This document shows positions 42,982 to 53,704 of a stretch of DNA of 64,000 nucleotides, piece by piece. This DNA is from Leifsonia aquatica H1aii (GTDB taxonomy: Bacteria; Actinomycetota; Actinomycetes; Actinomycetales; Microbacteriaceae), in assembly GCF_000633535.1 (NCBI RefSeq), contig NZ_AYMR01000020.1, positions 1 to 64,000 on the forward strand, in the 5' to 3' direction. Below the pieces are notes generated by a model, which made no database searches, had not been told where the DNA came from, and saw only the letters and a list, made by a program, of their open reading frames with translations. Every line of letters starts with the position of its first letter. Within the stretch, counting starts at the first letter, position 1. The position numbers and the translations under genes were made by a program.

Positions 42982-44307
42982 CTATTTGCCCGCCCGAGTG
43001 CCCGCTGAGTCCGTGCCGCCGTCGGTGGTGTCGGGCGCTTCGGGGTCGGTGCCGGGGCGGGCGGGGGAGGGGAGCTCCTCGCCCGCCGTCGCGGCGAAGG
43101 CTCCGCCCGAGACGGTGACCCGCAGAGCGCTGCCGGGTGCCGCCTCGGCCGGCGTCGAGACGACGTGGCCGACGTCGGTCTGCACGATCGCGTAGCCGCG
43201 GTCGAGCGTCGCCTGCGGCGAGAGCGCACGCAGGTGGCCGCGCAGCTCGGCGATGCGGCGCTGCTCGCGGTCGACGCCCCGCTCCACCAGCTCGACGCCG
43301 CGCGCGACGTAGCGGGTCAGCTCCTGGGCGCGGGAGTCCACGATCCAGGTGGAGGAGGCCAATACCGGGCGTGTGCGCAGGTGGCCGATCCGGTCGATCT
43401 CGTGGCCGATCATCTGGGTGAGACGGGCGCCGATCCGGGCACGGGCCTGATGCACCCGGGCGAGCTCCTCCGCGACGTCGGGCACGACGCGCTTGGCGGC
43501 GTCCGTCGGGGTGGAGGCGCGCAGGTCCGCGACTTCGTCGAGCAGAGGGCGGTCGGCCTCGTGACCGATCGCGCTGACGAGCGGGGTGGTCGCGGCCGCC
43601 GCCGCGCGCACCAGCGCCTCGTCGCTGAAGCCGAGCAGGTTCTGGAAGTCGCCGCCGCCGCGGGCGACGATGATGACCTCGACCTCCGGGTCGGCGTCGA
43701 GGGTGCGGATCGCCGCGACCACCTCGGGGACGGTCCGCTCGCCCTGCACCGCCGCGTACACGGTGCGGAAGCGCACCTGCGGCCAGCGCAGCTGGGCGTT
43801 GCGGAGCACATCCTTCTCGGCGTCCGAGTCCCGGCCCGTGATCAGGCCGATGGTGTGCGGGAGGAAGGGGAGGCGCTTCTTGCGCTCGGGCGCGAACAGC
43901 CCCTCCGCCGTCAGCTGCTGCCGCAGTCGCTCCAGCCGCTCCAGCAGGTCGCCGAGGCCGACGTGGCGCATGTCGGAGACCTGCATGGTCAGGGTGCCGC
44001 CCTTGACCCAGTAGTTCGGCTTCACCGCCGCGATCACCCGGTCGCCCTGCTTGAGATCGGCGGGGATGCGCGCCTTGACCGACGACCAGATCGTGAAGCT
44101 GATCGTGGCGTCGCCCTCGAGGTCCTTGAGCTTGCCGTAGACGTTGCCGCCGGAGACGCCCCACTGGGTGATCTCGCCTTCGACCCACGCGGTGCCCAGC
44201 CGGTCGATCCAGCCCTTGATCTTGCCCGCCAGCACCGAGACGGGCCACGGCTCGTCCCGTGTCGGCGGTCCCGGCGTGAATGCGGGCGCCCGTGTGGTCT
44301 CCGTCAC
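42982..44307 (-). CDS. xseA: Exodeoxyribonuclease VII large subunit
   Basis: A 441-aa catalytic subunit degrading single-stranded DNA from both ends. An N-terminal OB domain ([20 protein letters not shown]) is followed by the nuclease core with [35 protein letters not shown] and [20 protein letters not shown], then STPTDAA. A C-terminal coiled coil and acidic/Gly tail follow. Divergent from ispH with 53 bp between starts. Confidence 0.95.
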   Translation of the reverse strand: MTETTRAPAFTPGPPTRDEPWPVSVLAGKIKGWIDRLGTAWVEGEITQWGVSGGNVYGKLKDLEGDATISFTIWSSVKARIPADLKQGDRVIAAVKPNYWVKGGTLTMQVSDMRHVGLGDLLERLERLRQQLTAEGLFAPERKKRLPFLPHTIGLITGRDSDAEKDVLRNAQLRWPQVRFRTVYAAVQGERTVPEVVAAIRTLDADPEVEVIIVARGGGDFQNLLGFSDEALVRAAAAATTPLVSAIGHEADRPLLDEVADLRASTPTDAAKRVVPDVAEELARVHQARARIGARLTQMIGHEIDRIGHLRTRPVLASSTWIVDSRAQELTRYVARGVELVERGVDREQRRIAELRGHLRALSPQATLDRGYAIVQTDVGHVVSTPAEAAPGSALRVTVSGGAFAATAGEELPSPARPGTDPEAPDTTDGGTDSAGTRAGK

Positions 44308-44360
44308 CGCTTGTGCGGCCTCCCATCCGTTCCTCAGCGCTTCTCCCGTACGATCAAGGG

Positions 44361-45428
44361 GTGAGCGACGCGACTATCAGCCTGCCGATGCCCCGGATCC
44401 CGCGGACCCCCGGTGCGCGCGGCCGGCTTCAGGATATCCCGGTCGTCGGACACAAACGTGTGCTGCTGGCCGCCCCGCGCGGATACTGCGCGGGTGTCGA
44501 CCGGGCGGTCGTCGCCGTCGAGAAGGCGATCGAGCACTACGGTTCGCCGGTCTATGTGCGCAAGCAGATCGTCCACAACGTGCACGTCGTCTCGGAGCTG
44601 GAGAAGCAGGGGGCGATCTTCGTCGACGAGGTCGACGAGGTCCCGACGGGTGCGCACGTGGTCTTCTCGGCCCACGGCGTCTCGCCGGCGGTCGTGAACG
44701 CCGCGTCCGATCGCGGGCTGCACGCGATCGACGCCACCTGCCCGCTGGTCACCAAGGTGCACCGCGAGGCCGTGCGTTTCGCGCGCGACGACTTCGAGAT
44801 CCTGCTGATCGGCCACGAAGGCCACGAGGAGGTCGAGGGGACGGCGGGCGAGGCGCCCGATCACGTCACCCTCGTCAACGGGCCGGACGACGTCGACAGC
44901 ATCGTCGTGAAGGACCCGGACAAGGTGGTCTGGCTCTCCCAGACGACCCTCTCGGTCGACGAGACGATGGAGACCGTGCGTCGCCTGCGGGAGCGCTTCC
45001 CGAACCTCCAGGATCCGCCGAGCGACGACATCTGCTACGCCACCCAGAACCGCCAGGTCGCGATCAAGAAGGTCGCCGAGCAGGCCGAGCTGGTCATCGT
45101 GGTCGGCTCCGCCAACTCCTCGAACTCCGTGCGGCTGGTGGAGGTCGCCCTCGAGTACGGCGCGAAGGCCGCCTACCGCGTCGACTACGCCACCGAGATC
45201 AAGCAGGAGTGGCTCGAGGGCGTCTCGAGCGTCGGCGTCACCAGCGGTGCTTCGGTGCCGGAGGTGCTGGTGCAGGAGGTCCTGGACGACCTCGCGGGTG
45301 CCGGCTACCGCGACGTCGAAGAGGTCAAGACGGCGGAGGAGGACCTGATGTTCTCGCTGCCGAAGGAGCTGCGCAAGGACATCACGGGCAAGCAGGACGC
45401 CCGCGCGATCGGCGGCCGCGGACGCTGA
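44361..45428 (+). CDS. ispH: 4-hydroxy-3-methylbut-2-enyl diphosphate reductase
   Basis: A 355-aa iron-sulphur enzyme for the last step of the MEP isoprenoid pathway (HMBPP to IPP and DMAPP). The three cluster cysteines are C43 ([10 protein letters not shown]), C127 ([11 protein letters not shown]) and C225 ([10 protein letters not shown]); the catalytic Glu block and [10 protein letters not shown] are present. GTG 44361 lies 6 nt after TACGAT, a leaderless arrangement. A 30-residue N-terminal extension precedes the core. Confidence 0.96.
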   Translation: MSDATISLPMPRIPRTPGARGRLQDIPVVGHKRVLLAAPRGYCAGVDRAVVAVEKAIEHYGSPVYVRKQIVHNVHVVSELEKQGAIFVDEVDEVPTGAHVVFSAHGVSPAVVNAASDRGLHAIDATCPLVTKVHREAVRFARDDFEILLIGHEGHEEVEGTAGEAPDHVTLVNGPDDVDSIVVKDPDKVVWLSQTTLSVDETMETVRRLRERFPNLQDPPSDDICYATQNRQVAIKKVAEQAELVIVVGSANSSNSVRLVEVALEYGAKAAYRVDYATEIKQEWLEGVSSVGVTSGASVPEVLVQEVLDDLAGAGYRDVEEVKTAEEDLMFSLPKELRKDITGKQDARAIGGRGR

Positions 45429-45521
45429 GGCGCCTCCGGCTCCGCCCCTCGTCCCGTCTACCAGCCCTTCCTCCGGTTTCTCCTGTCGACTGTGGATGAA
45501 CCATCCTCATCGGTCGTGACA

Positions 45522-45558
45522 CGCCCTTTCGAGGCACGATTCCGGTGCCAGAAGGGCG
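45522..45558. terminator. Bidirectional hairpin between ispH and hxlR
   Basis: CGCCCTT...GGCAC pairs with GTGCC...AAGGGCG, an interrupted 12-bp stem. It resembles the hairpin at the left edge of the window in its CGCCCTT arm. Confidence 0.6.
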
Positions 45559-45579
45559 AGTCGTGACCTCTCGCCGGGG

Positions 45580-45945
45580 CTAGGCGAGGATGTCGTCGGC
45601 GTTGGCGGCAATCCAGGACATGAGCGGCAGGAGGTGCTCGGTCAGCTCGTGCCCGCGCGGGGTGAGGCTGTAGTCCACCCGAGGCGGGATCGTCGGCTGC
45701 GCGGTGCGGAGCACGAACCCGTCGGCCTCCAGGGTGCGCAGCGTCTGGGCGAGCATCTTCTCGCTGATGCCCTGCACGGTGCGCCGCAGCTCGCCCCAGC
45801 GCAGGTCGCTCTGCGAGAGGGCGACCAGCACGAGCACGCCCCAGGTGCTGGTGACGTGATTGAGCACGATCCGGGTCGGACAGGCCGAGGGGAGCACGCC
45901 GTCGGTGAAGCCGAAGCCGTTCAGCGTCTCAAAACTGGTGTCCAC
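45580..45945 (-). CDS. HxlR family transcriptional regulator
   Basis: A 121-aa winged-helix regulator. The N-terminal Cys (SACPTRIVL) is the usual redox-type residue, followed by STWGVLVLVALSQSDLRWGE, LRRTVQGISEKMLAQTLRTL and YSLTPRGHEL. Divergent from an NmrA-like oxidoreductase, the standard arrangement for a thiol or quinone sensor controlling a detoxification enzyme. GTG start. Confidence 0.9.
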   Translation of the reverse strand: MDTSFETLNGFGFTDGVLPSACPTRIVLNHVTSTWGVLVLVALSQSDLRWGELRRTVQGISEKMLAQTLRTLEADGFVLRTAQPTIPPRVDYSLTPRGHELTEHLLPLMSWIAANADDILA

Positions 45946-45951
45946 GTCAGT

Positions 45952-45975
45952 AACTTACCAAAAAGTGGGTACCTT
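45952..45975. promoter_or_regulatory. Possible HxlR operator
   Basis: AACTTACC and GGTACCTT (6 of 8 complementary) flank an 8-bp A-rich centre in the 92-bp divergent region. Confidence 0.35.
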
Positions 45976-46037
45976 CGATTGGGAAGTAATGGAGGATCCC
46001 GCCGGTTGGCCTGGGTGTCCGATCGAAAGGAACCTCC

Positions 46038-46907
46038 ATGACCATCGTCGTCACCGGCGCCACCGGCCACCTCGGCCGACTCACCGTCGATTCCCTCCTC
46101 GCCCGCGGCGTCGCCGCCTCCGACATCCGCGCACTCGGTCGCTCCGCCGAACGGCTCGCGCCGCTCGCCGCGCAGGGCGTCGAGACCGCCGTCATCGACT
46201 TCGAGCAGCCCGAGACGCTCACCACCGCCTTCGCGGGCGCGGACGCCGTGCTTCTCGTCTCCGGATCGGAGGTCGGCAAGCGCGTCCCGCAGCACCGCAA
46301 CGCCATCGAGGCGGCCGAGGCCGCAGGGGTGGGTCGCCTGGTCTACACCAGCGCGCCGCACGCGACCGACGGCGGCCTCGTGCTCGCGCCCGAGCACAAG
46401 GCGACCGAGGAGCTGCTGGCGGCCTCGTCGCTGCCGGTGACCATCCTGCGCAACAACTGGTACACCGAGAACTACACCGGCCTGATCGACCAGGCCGCCG
46501 CGACCGGCGAGATCGTCGGCAGCGCGGGAGACGGACGCGTGGCCAGCGCTTCGCGCAAGGACTACGCGGAGGCCGCGGCCGTCGTGCTCACGACCGACGG
46601 CCACGAGGGCGCGGTCTACGAGCTGAGCGGCGACGTCGCCTGGACCTTCGACGAGCTCGCCTCCGCCGTCGGCGCCCTGGCCGGCCGCGAGGTCGTCTAC
46701 CGGTCGGTCACGCCCGAAGAGCACACGGGCATCCTCACCGGCGCCGGCCTCGACGAGGGCACGGCCGGGTTCGTCGTGGCGCTCGACGGCAACATCCGCG
46801 ACGGCGAGCTCGCCGACGCGACGAGCACGCTCTCCGAGCTCATCGGCCGGCCGACGACGCCGCTGGCGCAGGGCCTCGCCGAGTCGCGGGAGGGGGCGGC
46901 GGCCTGA
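46038..46907 (+). CDS. NmrA-like NAD(P)-binding protein (QorB-type quinone reductase family)
   Basis: A 289-aa atypical short-chain dehydrogenase. The dinucleotide motif is TGATGHLGRLT at 7-17; later VYTSAPHATDGGL, HKATEELLAAS and LPVTILRNNWYTENYT match the QOR2 subgroup, which uses NADPH to reduce quinones. AAGGAAC precedes the ATG. Divergent from hxlR, its likely repressor. Confidence 0.88.
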   Translation: MTIVVTGATGHLGRLTVDSLLARGVAASDIRALGRSAERLAPLAAQGVETAVIDFEQPETLTTAFAGADAVLLVSGSEVGKRVPQHRNAIEAAEAAGVGRLVYTSAPHATDGGLVLAPEHKATEELLAASSLPVTILRNNWYTENYTGLIDQAAATGEIVGSAGDGRVASASRKDYAEAAAVVLTTDGHEGAVYELSGDVAWTFDELASAVGALAGREVVYRSVTPEEHTGILTGAGLDEGTAGFVVALDGNIRDGELADATSTLSELIGRPTTPLAQGLAESREGAAA

Positions 46908-46923
46908 CGGTCGCCCCTCAGGC

Positions 46924-47559
46924 TCAGGGTGTCGCCGGTGCCGTCGGTACCGGCGACACCGTGCTGAGCCCGCTGTAGAAGTCGATCAGCGCCGGGTCCG
47001 TCGACAGGGCGACGGCGACGAAGACGATCAGCACCACGAACGCGACCACTCCGGCGGTCAGCGGGATCCAGAACGACATCCTCCGCCGCAGCAGCCGCCA
47101 GACGGCGAGCCCGGTCGAGATCGCCCAGATCCCCGTCATCGTCACCGTGCCCGCGGTGATGATGGTCTGGATGGCCGGCGCCGGTGTGTAGTCGCCGAGC
47201 CCCTGGGTCGTGTGCAGCAGCTGCATATAGGTCGGGAGGGCCTGGAGGGTCCCCACCGAGTACGACACCCCGAACAGGCCGAAGGCGACCAGCAGGATCG
47301 TGAGGGTCGTGTTCCATCGCGGCGCCGGGCCGCGGTCGGCCGCGGCACCGGCGGGCGGGTGCGCCGCGGGAGGCGGCACCGGCCGATACGATCCGGGCGC
47401 GGCGTCCGGGGCCGGCGCCGTCTCGTCGTCGACGGGGTTCGGGCGCGCGGTGTCGAGCCGGTCGACGTCGGCCGGAGGCTTCCACTCCCACCCGGGCGGG
47501 GCCAGTTCGCCGTACTTCGGCCGCGGCCGTTCGTCCGGCTGCGGATGTTCGTCGGCCAT
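46924..47559 (-). CDS. DUF6264 family membrane protein
   Basis: A 211-aa protein: a Pro/Ala-rich polar N-terminus (1-95, with RPKYGELAPPGWEW) and four helices in the C-terminal half (LTILLVAFGLFGVSYS, TIITAGTVTMTGIW, FWIPLTAGVVAFVVLIVFVAV). The N-terminal motif PPGWEW is typical of small actinobacterial membrane proteins grouped as DUF6264. Function unknown. Follows fba on the same strand past a hairpin. Confidence 0.75.
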   Translation of the reverse strand: MADEHPQPDERPRPKYGELAPPGWEWKPPADVDRLDTARPNPVDDETAPAPDAAPGSYRPVPPPAAHPPAGAAADRGPAPRWNTTLTILLVAFGLFGVSYSVGTLQALPTYMQLLHTTQGLGDYTPAPAIQTIITAGTVTMTGIWAISTGLAVWRLLRRRMSFWIPLTAGVVAFVVLIVFVAVALSTDPALIDFYSGLSTVSPVPTAPATP

Positions 47560-47586
47560 GCCGGCCGCCTCCTCGGGATATGCGAA

Positions 47587-47614
47587 GCGGCGGCCGGCCG
47601 GAGCCGACCGCCGC
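47587..47614 (-). terminator. Hairpin after fba
   Basis: GCGGCGG and CCGCCGC flank a GC-rich 14-nt loop, 9 bp downstream of the fba stop on the minus strand. Confidence 0.55.
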
Positions 47615-47623
47615 CGCGACGGA

Positions 47624-48649
<1,026 letters not shown>

Positions 48650-48852
48650 TGCAGCTCCTTGGGAATGAGGGTGTCGAACGCTCCTCATCATACCGACGCG
48701 GCTGTGCGACGCCCGGGCGCCTGGTCCGTTCGCGCATCGCGGGTGAACGTTCGTGCGCATCCTGCCGCCTCGGGACCCGGCGCGGATAAACTGGCAGCGC
48801 CGCCGCGGGCGGCCTAGACAACGTCGTTCGATTCCGTCCGGGAGGACCCATC

Positions 48853-49854
48853 ATGACCAGCACCGACACCGCATCCCTGTTTCTGCATCCCGACCGGAAC
48901 CTGGCGATGGAGCTGGTGAGGGCGACCGAGGCGGCCGCCATCCGCGCGACGCCGTGGATCGGTCGTGGCGACAAGAACGCGGCGGACGGCGCGGCCGTGG
49001 ACGCGATGCGCAAGTTCCTCGGGACGGTCAACTTCGACGGCCTGATCGTCATCGGCGAGGGGGAGAAGGACAACGCCCCGATGCTGTTCAACGGCGAGCA
49101 CGTCGGCAACGGGCGCGGACCGGCCTGCGACATCGCGGTGGACCCGATCGACGGCACGTCGCTGACCGCCGCCGGCCGTCAGAACGCGCTCTCGGTGATC
49201 GCCGTCTCCGACCGGGGCACGATGCTCGACGCCTCCAGCGTCTTTTACATGTCGAAGATCGTGACCGGGCCGGAGGGGCGCGGCGTCGTGGACCTCTCCC
49301 AGTCCATCGGTGACAACATCCGTGAGCTGGCCAAGGCCAAGGGCAAGCCGGTCGGCGAGATCCGCGTTGCGGTGCTCGACCGCCCGCGTCACGAGGAGCT
49401 GATCGAGGAGATCCGGGCGTCGGGAGCCGGGACGCGGCTGATGCTGGACGGCGACGTCGCCGGTGGCATCAATGCGGCCCGCTACGAGTCGCGCATCGAC
49501 CTGTGCGTCGGCATCGGCGGCAGCCCGGAGGGCATCACCACCGCGGCCGCCATCAAGGCGATCGGCGGCTTCATGCAGGGCAAGCTCGCGCCGAAGGACG
49601 ACGCGGAGCGTGCCGCCGGCATCGCCGCGGGTCTCGACATGGACCGCATCTACGGGGCGGACGACCTGGTGGAGGGCGACAACACGTTCTTCGTCGCGAC
49701 CGGTGTGACCGACGGCGGTCTCGTCGAGGGTGTGCGCCGCAAGGGCCCGATCATCCGCACGGAGTCGATCGTGCTGCGCTCGAAGTCGGGCACGATCCGC
49801 CGCGTGATCGCGGACCACCTGGCCGAGAAGTGGCTGGAGCGCGACCAGCTCTGA
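48853..49854 (+). CDS. glpX: Class II fructose-1,6-bisphosphatase
   Basis: A 333-aa GlpX hydrolysing fructose-1,6-bisphosphate for gluconeogenesis. Metal-site motifs GEGEKDNAPML (68-78) and DPIDGTSL (97-104) are intact, and LMLDGDVAGGI, GIGGSPEGITTAAAIK complete the fold. GGAGGA precedes the ATG. In actinobacteria this is the sole or main FBPase. Divergent from fba. Confidence 0.96.
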   Translation: MTSTDTASLFLHPDRNLAMELVRATEAAAIRATPWIGRGDKNAADGAAVDAMRKFLGTVNFDGLIVIGEGEKDNAPMLFNGEHVGNGRGPACDIAVDPIDGTSLTAAGRQNALSVIAVSDRGTMLDASSVFYMSKIVTGPEGRGVVDLSQSIGDNIRELAKAKGKPVGEIRVAVLDRPRHEELIEEIRASGAGTRLMLDGDVAGGINAARYESRIDLCVGIGGSPEGITTAAAIKAIGGFMQGKLAPKDDAERAAGIAAGLDMDRIYGADDLVEGDNTFFVATGVTDGGLVEGVRRKGPIIRTESIVLRSKSGTIRRVIADHLAEKWLERDQL

Positions 49855-49860
49855 TGCCCT

Positions 49861-49911
49861 TTCGTGCCGAATGTCGACTCCGGCGCCGCCAGAGTCGACA
49901 TTCGGCACGAA
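49861..49911. terminator. Bidirectional hairpin between glpX and rmuC
   Basis: Perfect 20-bp inverted repeat (49861-49880 with 49892-49911), 11-nt loop, between convergent stops. Arms begin with TTCGTGCCGAATG, shared with 34465-34523. Confidence 0.85.
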
Positions 49912-49924
49912 TGCGTCGGCGGCG

Positions 49925-51358
49925 TCAGGCCGCGCCGGACTCCTCGTCGCGGTCGTCGTGCGCCGCGTGCTCCTGCGCGTGCGCGCGCTGCTGCTCCTCG
50001 ACGGCGAGCTTGTCGATGCCGTGCATGTCGCGGGGTTCCGGGTCGAGTTCGAGCGCACTGGTCAGCTCGAACGCGGCAAGCTCGCGCGGCGACTCGTCGA
50101 TGCCCTCGATCACCCCGATCACCTTGGACTCGTCGAGCGCACCGAGCTTGCGGGCGGCGGGGAACACCTGCCGCTCGAACGAGCCGACGAAGCCGTTGTA
50201 GTCCTTCACGGTGCGCTCGATCGACCGGCCCAGCTTCTCGATGTGCGTCGCGGTGGTGGAGAGTCGGCTGTAGAGCGTGCGGCTGAGGTCGAACAGCTGC
50301 TTCGCCTCCTGCGTCAGCACATCCTGCTGCCAGCTGAAGGCGACCGTCTTGAGCACGGACCAGAGCGTGACCGGCGAGGCGAGGGCCACCCGCTTGCCGA
50401 AGGCGAACTCCATGATCGACGGGTCGGCCTCCAGCGCCGACGAGACCAGCGACTCGCTCGGGATGAAGGCGATCACCAGCTCGGGCGAGGACTCGAGGCC
50501 GGTCCAGTACGCCTTGCTGCCGAGGGCCGTGATGTGGTCGCGAACCGCCTTCACGTGCTGCTTCATGAGCGCCTCGCGCTGGGCGCCCTCGACGCCGGTG
50601 GCGGTCGCCGGGATCTGGCTGGCCTCGAGGTACGCGTTGAAGGGGACCTTCGCGTCGAGCGCGATGTTCTTGCCGCCGGGGAGCCGGACGATCATGTCGG
50701 GGCGGCCGGCCCCGGACTCGGAATGGATGCTGGACTGCACGTCGAAGTCGACCCGCTCCAGCAGGCCCGCGGCCTCCACGACACTGCGCAGCTGGGTCTC
50801 GCCCCACACGCCGCGCGTGCTGTTCGAGCGCAGCGCCGAGGCGAGCGCCTCCGCGGTGCTCCGCAGCCGCTCCTCGGACTCGGCCGCCGTGCGCAGCTGC
50901 TGGGTCAGCTGGCCGTGTTGCTCGCTGCGCTGCGACTCGAGCGCGACGACCTTGCGCTGCATGTCCGTGAGGCTCTCGCGCACCGGGGCGAGCGCCTGCA
51001 GGACCTTGCTCTCGGCGCGCTCGCGCTCGGTCTGCGCCTGCGCCTCCGCACGGTGGCGCTCCACCGTCTCGCGCTGCAGCTCCTGCGCCGCGCGCAGTTG
51101 CTCCTCCAGCGCGTCGACCCGCGACTGGGCGCCCGCCAGGTCGGCGCGGATCTCCGCCTGCACGGCCTGCTCGGCCGCGCGCAGCTCGGCGAGCGCGGTG
51201 GTGTGCCGCGCCTCGATCACCGCCGGATCGACCGCGGGGGCCGCCGGGGCGCTGTTCGCCGCCCGGTCGCGCAGCAGCTTCGCGACGGCGAAGCCGGCAC
51301 CGACGGCGCCGACGACGAGGCCCAGGAGGAGACCGAGGAGCAGGGCGAGGATGTCCAT
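49925..51358 (-). CDS. rmuC: DNA recombination protein RmuC family
   Basis: A 477-aa RmuC-type protein thought to limit inversions at short inverted repeats. One N-terminal helix (2-28), a long coiled coil (about 45-190), then the RmuC nuclease-like domain: STRGVWGETQLRSVVEAAGL, PDMIVRLPGGKNIALDAKVP, and AYLEAS, with later ESLVSSALEADPSIMEFAFG. The C-terminal tail is acidic and His-rich. Converges with glpX at a strong hairpin. Confidence 0.93.
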   Translation of the reverse strand: MDILALLLGLLLGLVVGAVGAGFAVAKLLRDRAANSAPAAPAVDPAVIEARHTTALAELRAAEQAVQAEIRADLAGAQSRVDALEEQLRAAQELQRETVERHRAEAQAQTERERAESKVLQALAPVRESLTDMQRKVVALESQRSEQHGQLTQQLRTAAESEERLRSTAEALASALRSNSTRGVWGETQLRSVVEAAGLLERVDFDVQSSIHSESGAGRPDMIVRLPGGKNIALDAKVPFNAYLEASQIPATATGVEGAQREALMKQHVKAVRDHITALGSKAYWTGLESSPELVIAFIPSESLVSSALEADPSIMEFAFGKRVALASPVTLWSVLKTVAFSWQQDVLTQEAKQLFDLSRTLYSRLSTTATHIEKLGRSIERTVKDYNGFVGSFERQVFPAARKLGALDESKVIGVIEGIDESPRELAAFELTSALELDPEPRDMHGIDKLAVEEQQRAHAQEHAAHDDRDEESGAA

Positions 51359-51487
51359 GCCGCCAGTGTGCCAGGGGCGTCCGACACTGGGGCGCTCCCG
51401 CGCGGCGGATGCGGCGAGTGCGGCGAACGGAGGAGCGGGCGCGCGACGCGCCGGACCGTCGCGGGTTCGGGAGGAGGTCCGGGGCGC

Positions 51488-51557
51488 GCGGAGGCCGGAT
51501 CTCCTCCGTTGCCGGCGGGGTAGGTGTGCGGAGGCCGGATCTCCTCCGTTGCCGGCG
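51488..51557. repeat. Two 30-bp direct repeats (40-bp period) of the GGAGGA family
   Basis: GCGGAGGCCGGATCTCCTCC followed by GTTGCCGGCG occurs at 51488-51517 and again at 51528-51557. Each unit can fold (GGAG with CTCC). It lies 130 bp upstream of the rmuC start and just after the exonuclease gene. Confidence 0.7.
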
Positions 51558-51578
51558 AGGCGCGTGCGCGGGGCCGGG

Positions 51579-52160
51579 TCAGGCCGCGGCGACCATCCCG
51601 ATACGGCCGACCCGGGCGCCGGTGAGGGCGGAGAGATCGTCGATGGTGGCCGCGCCGTGGCGCTTCGCCGCGTGGATCACGATGGCGGCGCAGGCTTCGG
51701 CGTCGGCCAGCGCGTCGTGGTGGGCGAAGTCCTCGAAGCCGGCGGCCATCGCCGCGACCGGGAGGCGGTAGGAGTCGAGGGAGTAGGTGCGGCGGGCCAC
51801 CTGCAGGCTGCAGAGGTAGCGGTACTCCGGGCACGCGACGGCGGTCGCGGCGCAGGCCGCCCGGATGACGCCCATGTCGAAGCCGGCGTTGTGGGCGACG
51901 AGGTGGTCGTCCTCCGCGAACTCGACGAGGTCGGCCAGCTGGTCCACCCAGCCGGCGGCTCCGATGACGTCCTCGGGCTGGATGCCGTGGATGCGCACGT
52001 TCCACTCCTGGAAGTGATCGTGCCCGAAGGGCGGCTGGATGAGCCAGCCCACGCGGTCGACCACGCGGCCGTCCCGCACTTTCACCAGCCCGACGGAGCA
52101 GGCGGATGCCGCGGACGAGTTCGCGGTCTCGAAGTCGATGGCGGTGAAGTCCAGTGTCAC
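51579..52160 (-). CDS. DnaQ-like 3'-5' exonuclease (DEDDh)
   Basis: A 193-aa exonuclease-domain protein. DEDDh residues: D9 and E11 (AIDFETAN), the third Asp in HNAGFDMGVI and the final HxxxxD in HHDALADAEA. Resembles stand-alone proofreading-type or DNA polymerase III epsilon-like exonucleases used in repair. Just downstream lies the tandem GGAGGA repeat. Confidence 0.87.
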   Translation of the reverse strand: MTLDFTAIDFETANSSAASACSVGLVKVRDGRVVDRVGWLIQPPFGHDHFQEWNVRIHGIQPEDVIGAAGWVDQLADLVEFAEDDHLVAHNAGFDMGVIRAACAATAVACPEYRYLCSLQVARRTYSLDSYRLPVAAMAAGFEDFAHHDALADAEACAAIVIHAAKRHGAATIDDLSALTGARVGRIGMVAAA

Positions 52161-52235
52161 GTCGTCATGCTCGCACGGCCCGCCGACACCGCCCGGTCAC
52201 CGGGTGGGCGTGCCGCGGCATCCGGTCGGTACTGC

Positions 52236-52784
52236 TCAGCCGGTGAGCAAGGAGCCCTTCTGTGCAGCCAGGAGGGCGTCGAGGAACTGGCGCACGGTCG
52301 CTTCCGGCGCGTCGAAGGCCGAGACATCGATCAGCGCCATGACGCCGTCGAAACGTACGCAGACGTACGTTCCGACGATCCGATACGCGCGCGCCGAGCT
52401 CCACCGACAGGCGAAGTAGGACGCATCGGTCTGCCAGATCCAGTGGTACTGGGTGAGCCATTCGTGCTCGTCCCGGATGGAGGACGCACGGATGGCCGCG
52501 CGGATGCGACGGCGCGTCAGCACGTAGACGGCGGTCGTACCCGCTGCCAGGAGCACGAAGAACACGAACCCGGTCATCGGCGGGAAGGGACCGGAGGCGC
52601 CGGTCAGCTCGAGTGCCAACACGAGGAGCGACATGAGCAGGGAGGTCGCGATCACGATCGGGAACTGCGGATCGAGCCGGTTCACCCGCATCGTCATGCG
52701 GAACTGCTCCTCCTCGGGCACACGCCGGATGCGCACGTACGAGGTTCCCGCTGTTGCCAGTCGCAGCGCGTCGGCGTCGGTCAT
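52236..52784 (-). CDS. Two-helix membrane protein of unknown function
   Basis: A 182-aa protein with a soluble N-terminal segment (1-42), two helices (FPIVIATSLLMSLLVLALEL and TGFVFFVLLAAGTTAVYVL) and a C-terminal beta domain (WQTDASYFACRWSSARAYRI, then YVCVRFDGVMALIDVSAF) that resembles the YcxB-like arrangement. Function not known. No partner is evident. Confidence 0.65.
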   Translation of the reverse strand: MTDADALRLATAGTSYVRIRRVPEEEQFRMTMRVNRLDPQFPIVIATSLLMSLLVLALELTGASGPFPPMTGFVFFVLLAAGTTAVYVLTRRRIRAAIRASSIRDEHEWLTQYHWIWQTDASYFACRWSSARAYRIVGTYVCVRFDGVMALIDVSAFDAPEATVRQFLDALLAAQKGSLLTG

Positions 52785-52924
52785 GTCATCCCCCTGCTCT
52801 GCGGCGCGGTGCGTGAGCCGCCGCGCAACCGTAGACAGCGGGAGGGACCTACAGGCAAACTCGGAGGGAACAGGCGGTGTCGTGCGCGCCCGGCCGGTCC
52901 GGAGGTGGCGCGTACGATCGCACC

Positions 52925-53671
52925 ATGCGCCAGCGTCACGACCGCGACCTCCTCGCCGCCTCCTTCGACCGTGCCGCCGAGGTGTACGACGTCTCCCGTC
53001 CCGGGTACCCGGCCGGGGCCGTCGCCTGGATCACGGAGGGCATCACCGGCGACGTGCTCGACCTCGGCGCCGGGACGGGCAAGCTCACAGCCTCCCTCGT
53101 CGAGGCCGGTCTGCACGTGACGGCGGTCGACCCGTCGCCCGAGATGCTGCGCGTGCTCGGGGAGCGGCTGCCGGCTGTGGACGCGCGACTCGGGACGGGG
53201 GAGGAGCTTCCGGTGCCCGACGCCTCCCAGCGGCTGGTGGTCTCCGCCCAGGCCTGGCACTGGGTCGATCCGTCGCGCGCCGTGCCCGAGGTCGCCCGTG
53301 CGCTCGGACCCGGCGGCCGGCTTGCGCTGCTGTGGAACGACCGCGACGAGCGCGTCGACTGGGTGCGGCGGCTGGGGGAGCTGATCGGTGCGGGGGAAGC
53401 GTACTCGGGTGACGAGGAGGAGCCCGTCCTCGGGCCGCCCTTCGGCCCGCTGGAGCGCCACGACGTGCCGTGGACGCAGCGGCTCGACCTCGACGGGCTG
53501 CTCGACCTGGTGCGCTCCCGCAGCTATGTCATCACCAAGGATCCGGACGCGCAGGCGGCGGTGATCGCCTCCGTGCGCCGGCTGCACGCCGAGCATCCCC
53601 AGCTCGCCGGAGCTGCGACGATCGAGTTGCCGTACGTGACCCGCGCCTACCGGGCGCAGCTCGCGGGCTGA
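52925..53671 (+). CDS. Class I SAM-dependent methyltransferase
   Basis: A 248-aa methyltransferase of the Methyltransf_11 type. Motif I VLDLGAGTGKLT (44-55), acidic loop VDPSPEML, and motif QAWHWVDPSRAVPEVARAL are visible. Small-molecule or lipid substrate likely. TACGAT lies 6 nt upstream of the ATG (leaderless type). ychF follows 33 bp later with its own promoter. Confidence 0.85.
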   Translation: MRQRHDRDLLAASFDRAAEVYDVSRPGYPAGAVAWITEGITGDVLDLGAGTGKLTASLVEAGLHVTAVDPSPEMLRVLGERLPAVDARLGTGEELPVPDASQRLVVSAQAWHWVDPSRAVPEVARALGPGGRLALLWNDRDERVDWVRRLGELIGAGEAYSGDEEEPVLGPPFGPLERHDVPWTQRLDLDGLLDLVRSRSYVITKDPDAQAAVIASVRRLHAEHPQLAGAATIELPYVTRAYRAQLAG

Positions 53672-53704
53672 GGGCGGGCGGTCGCCTGCGTAGAATGGAC
53701 GACC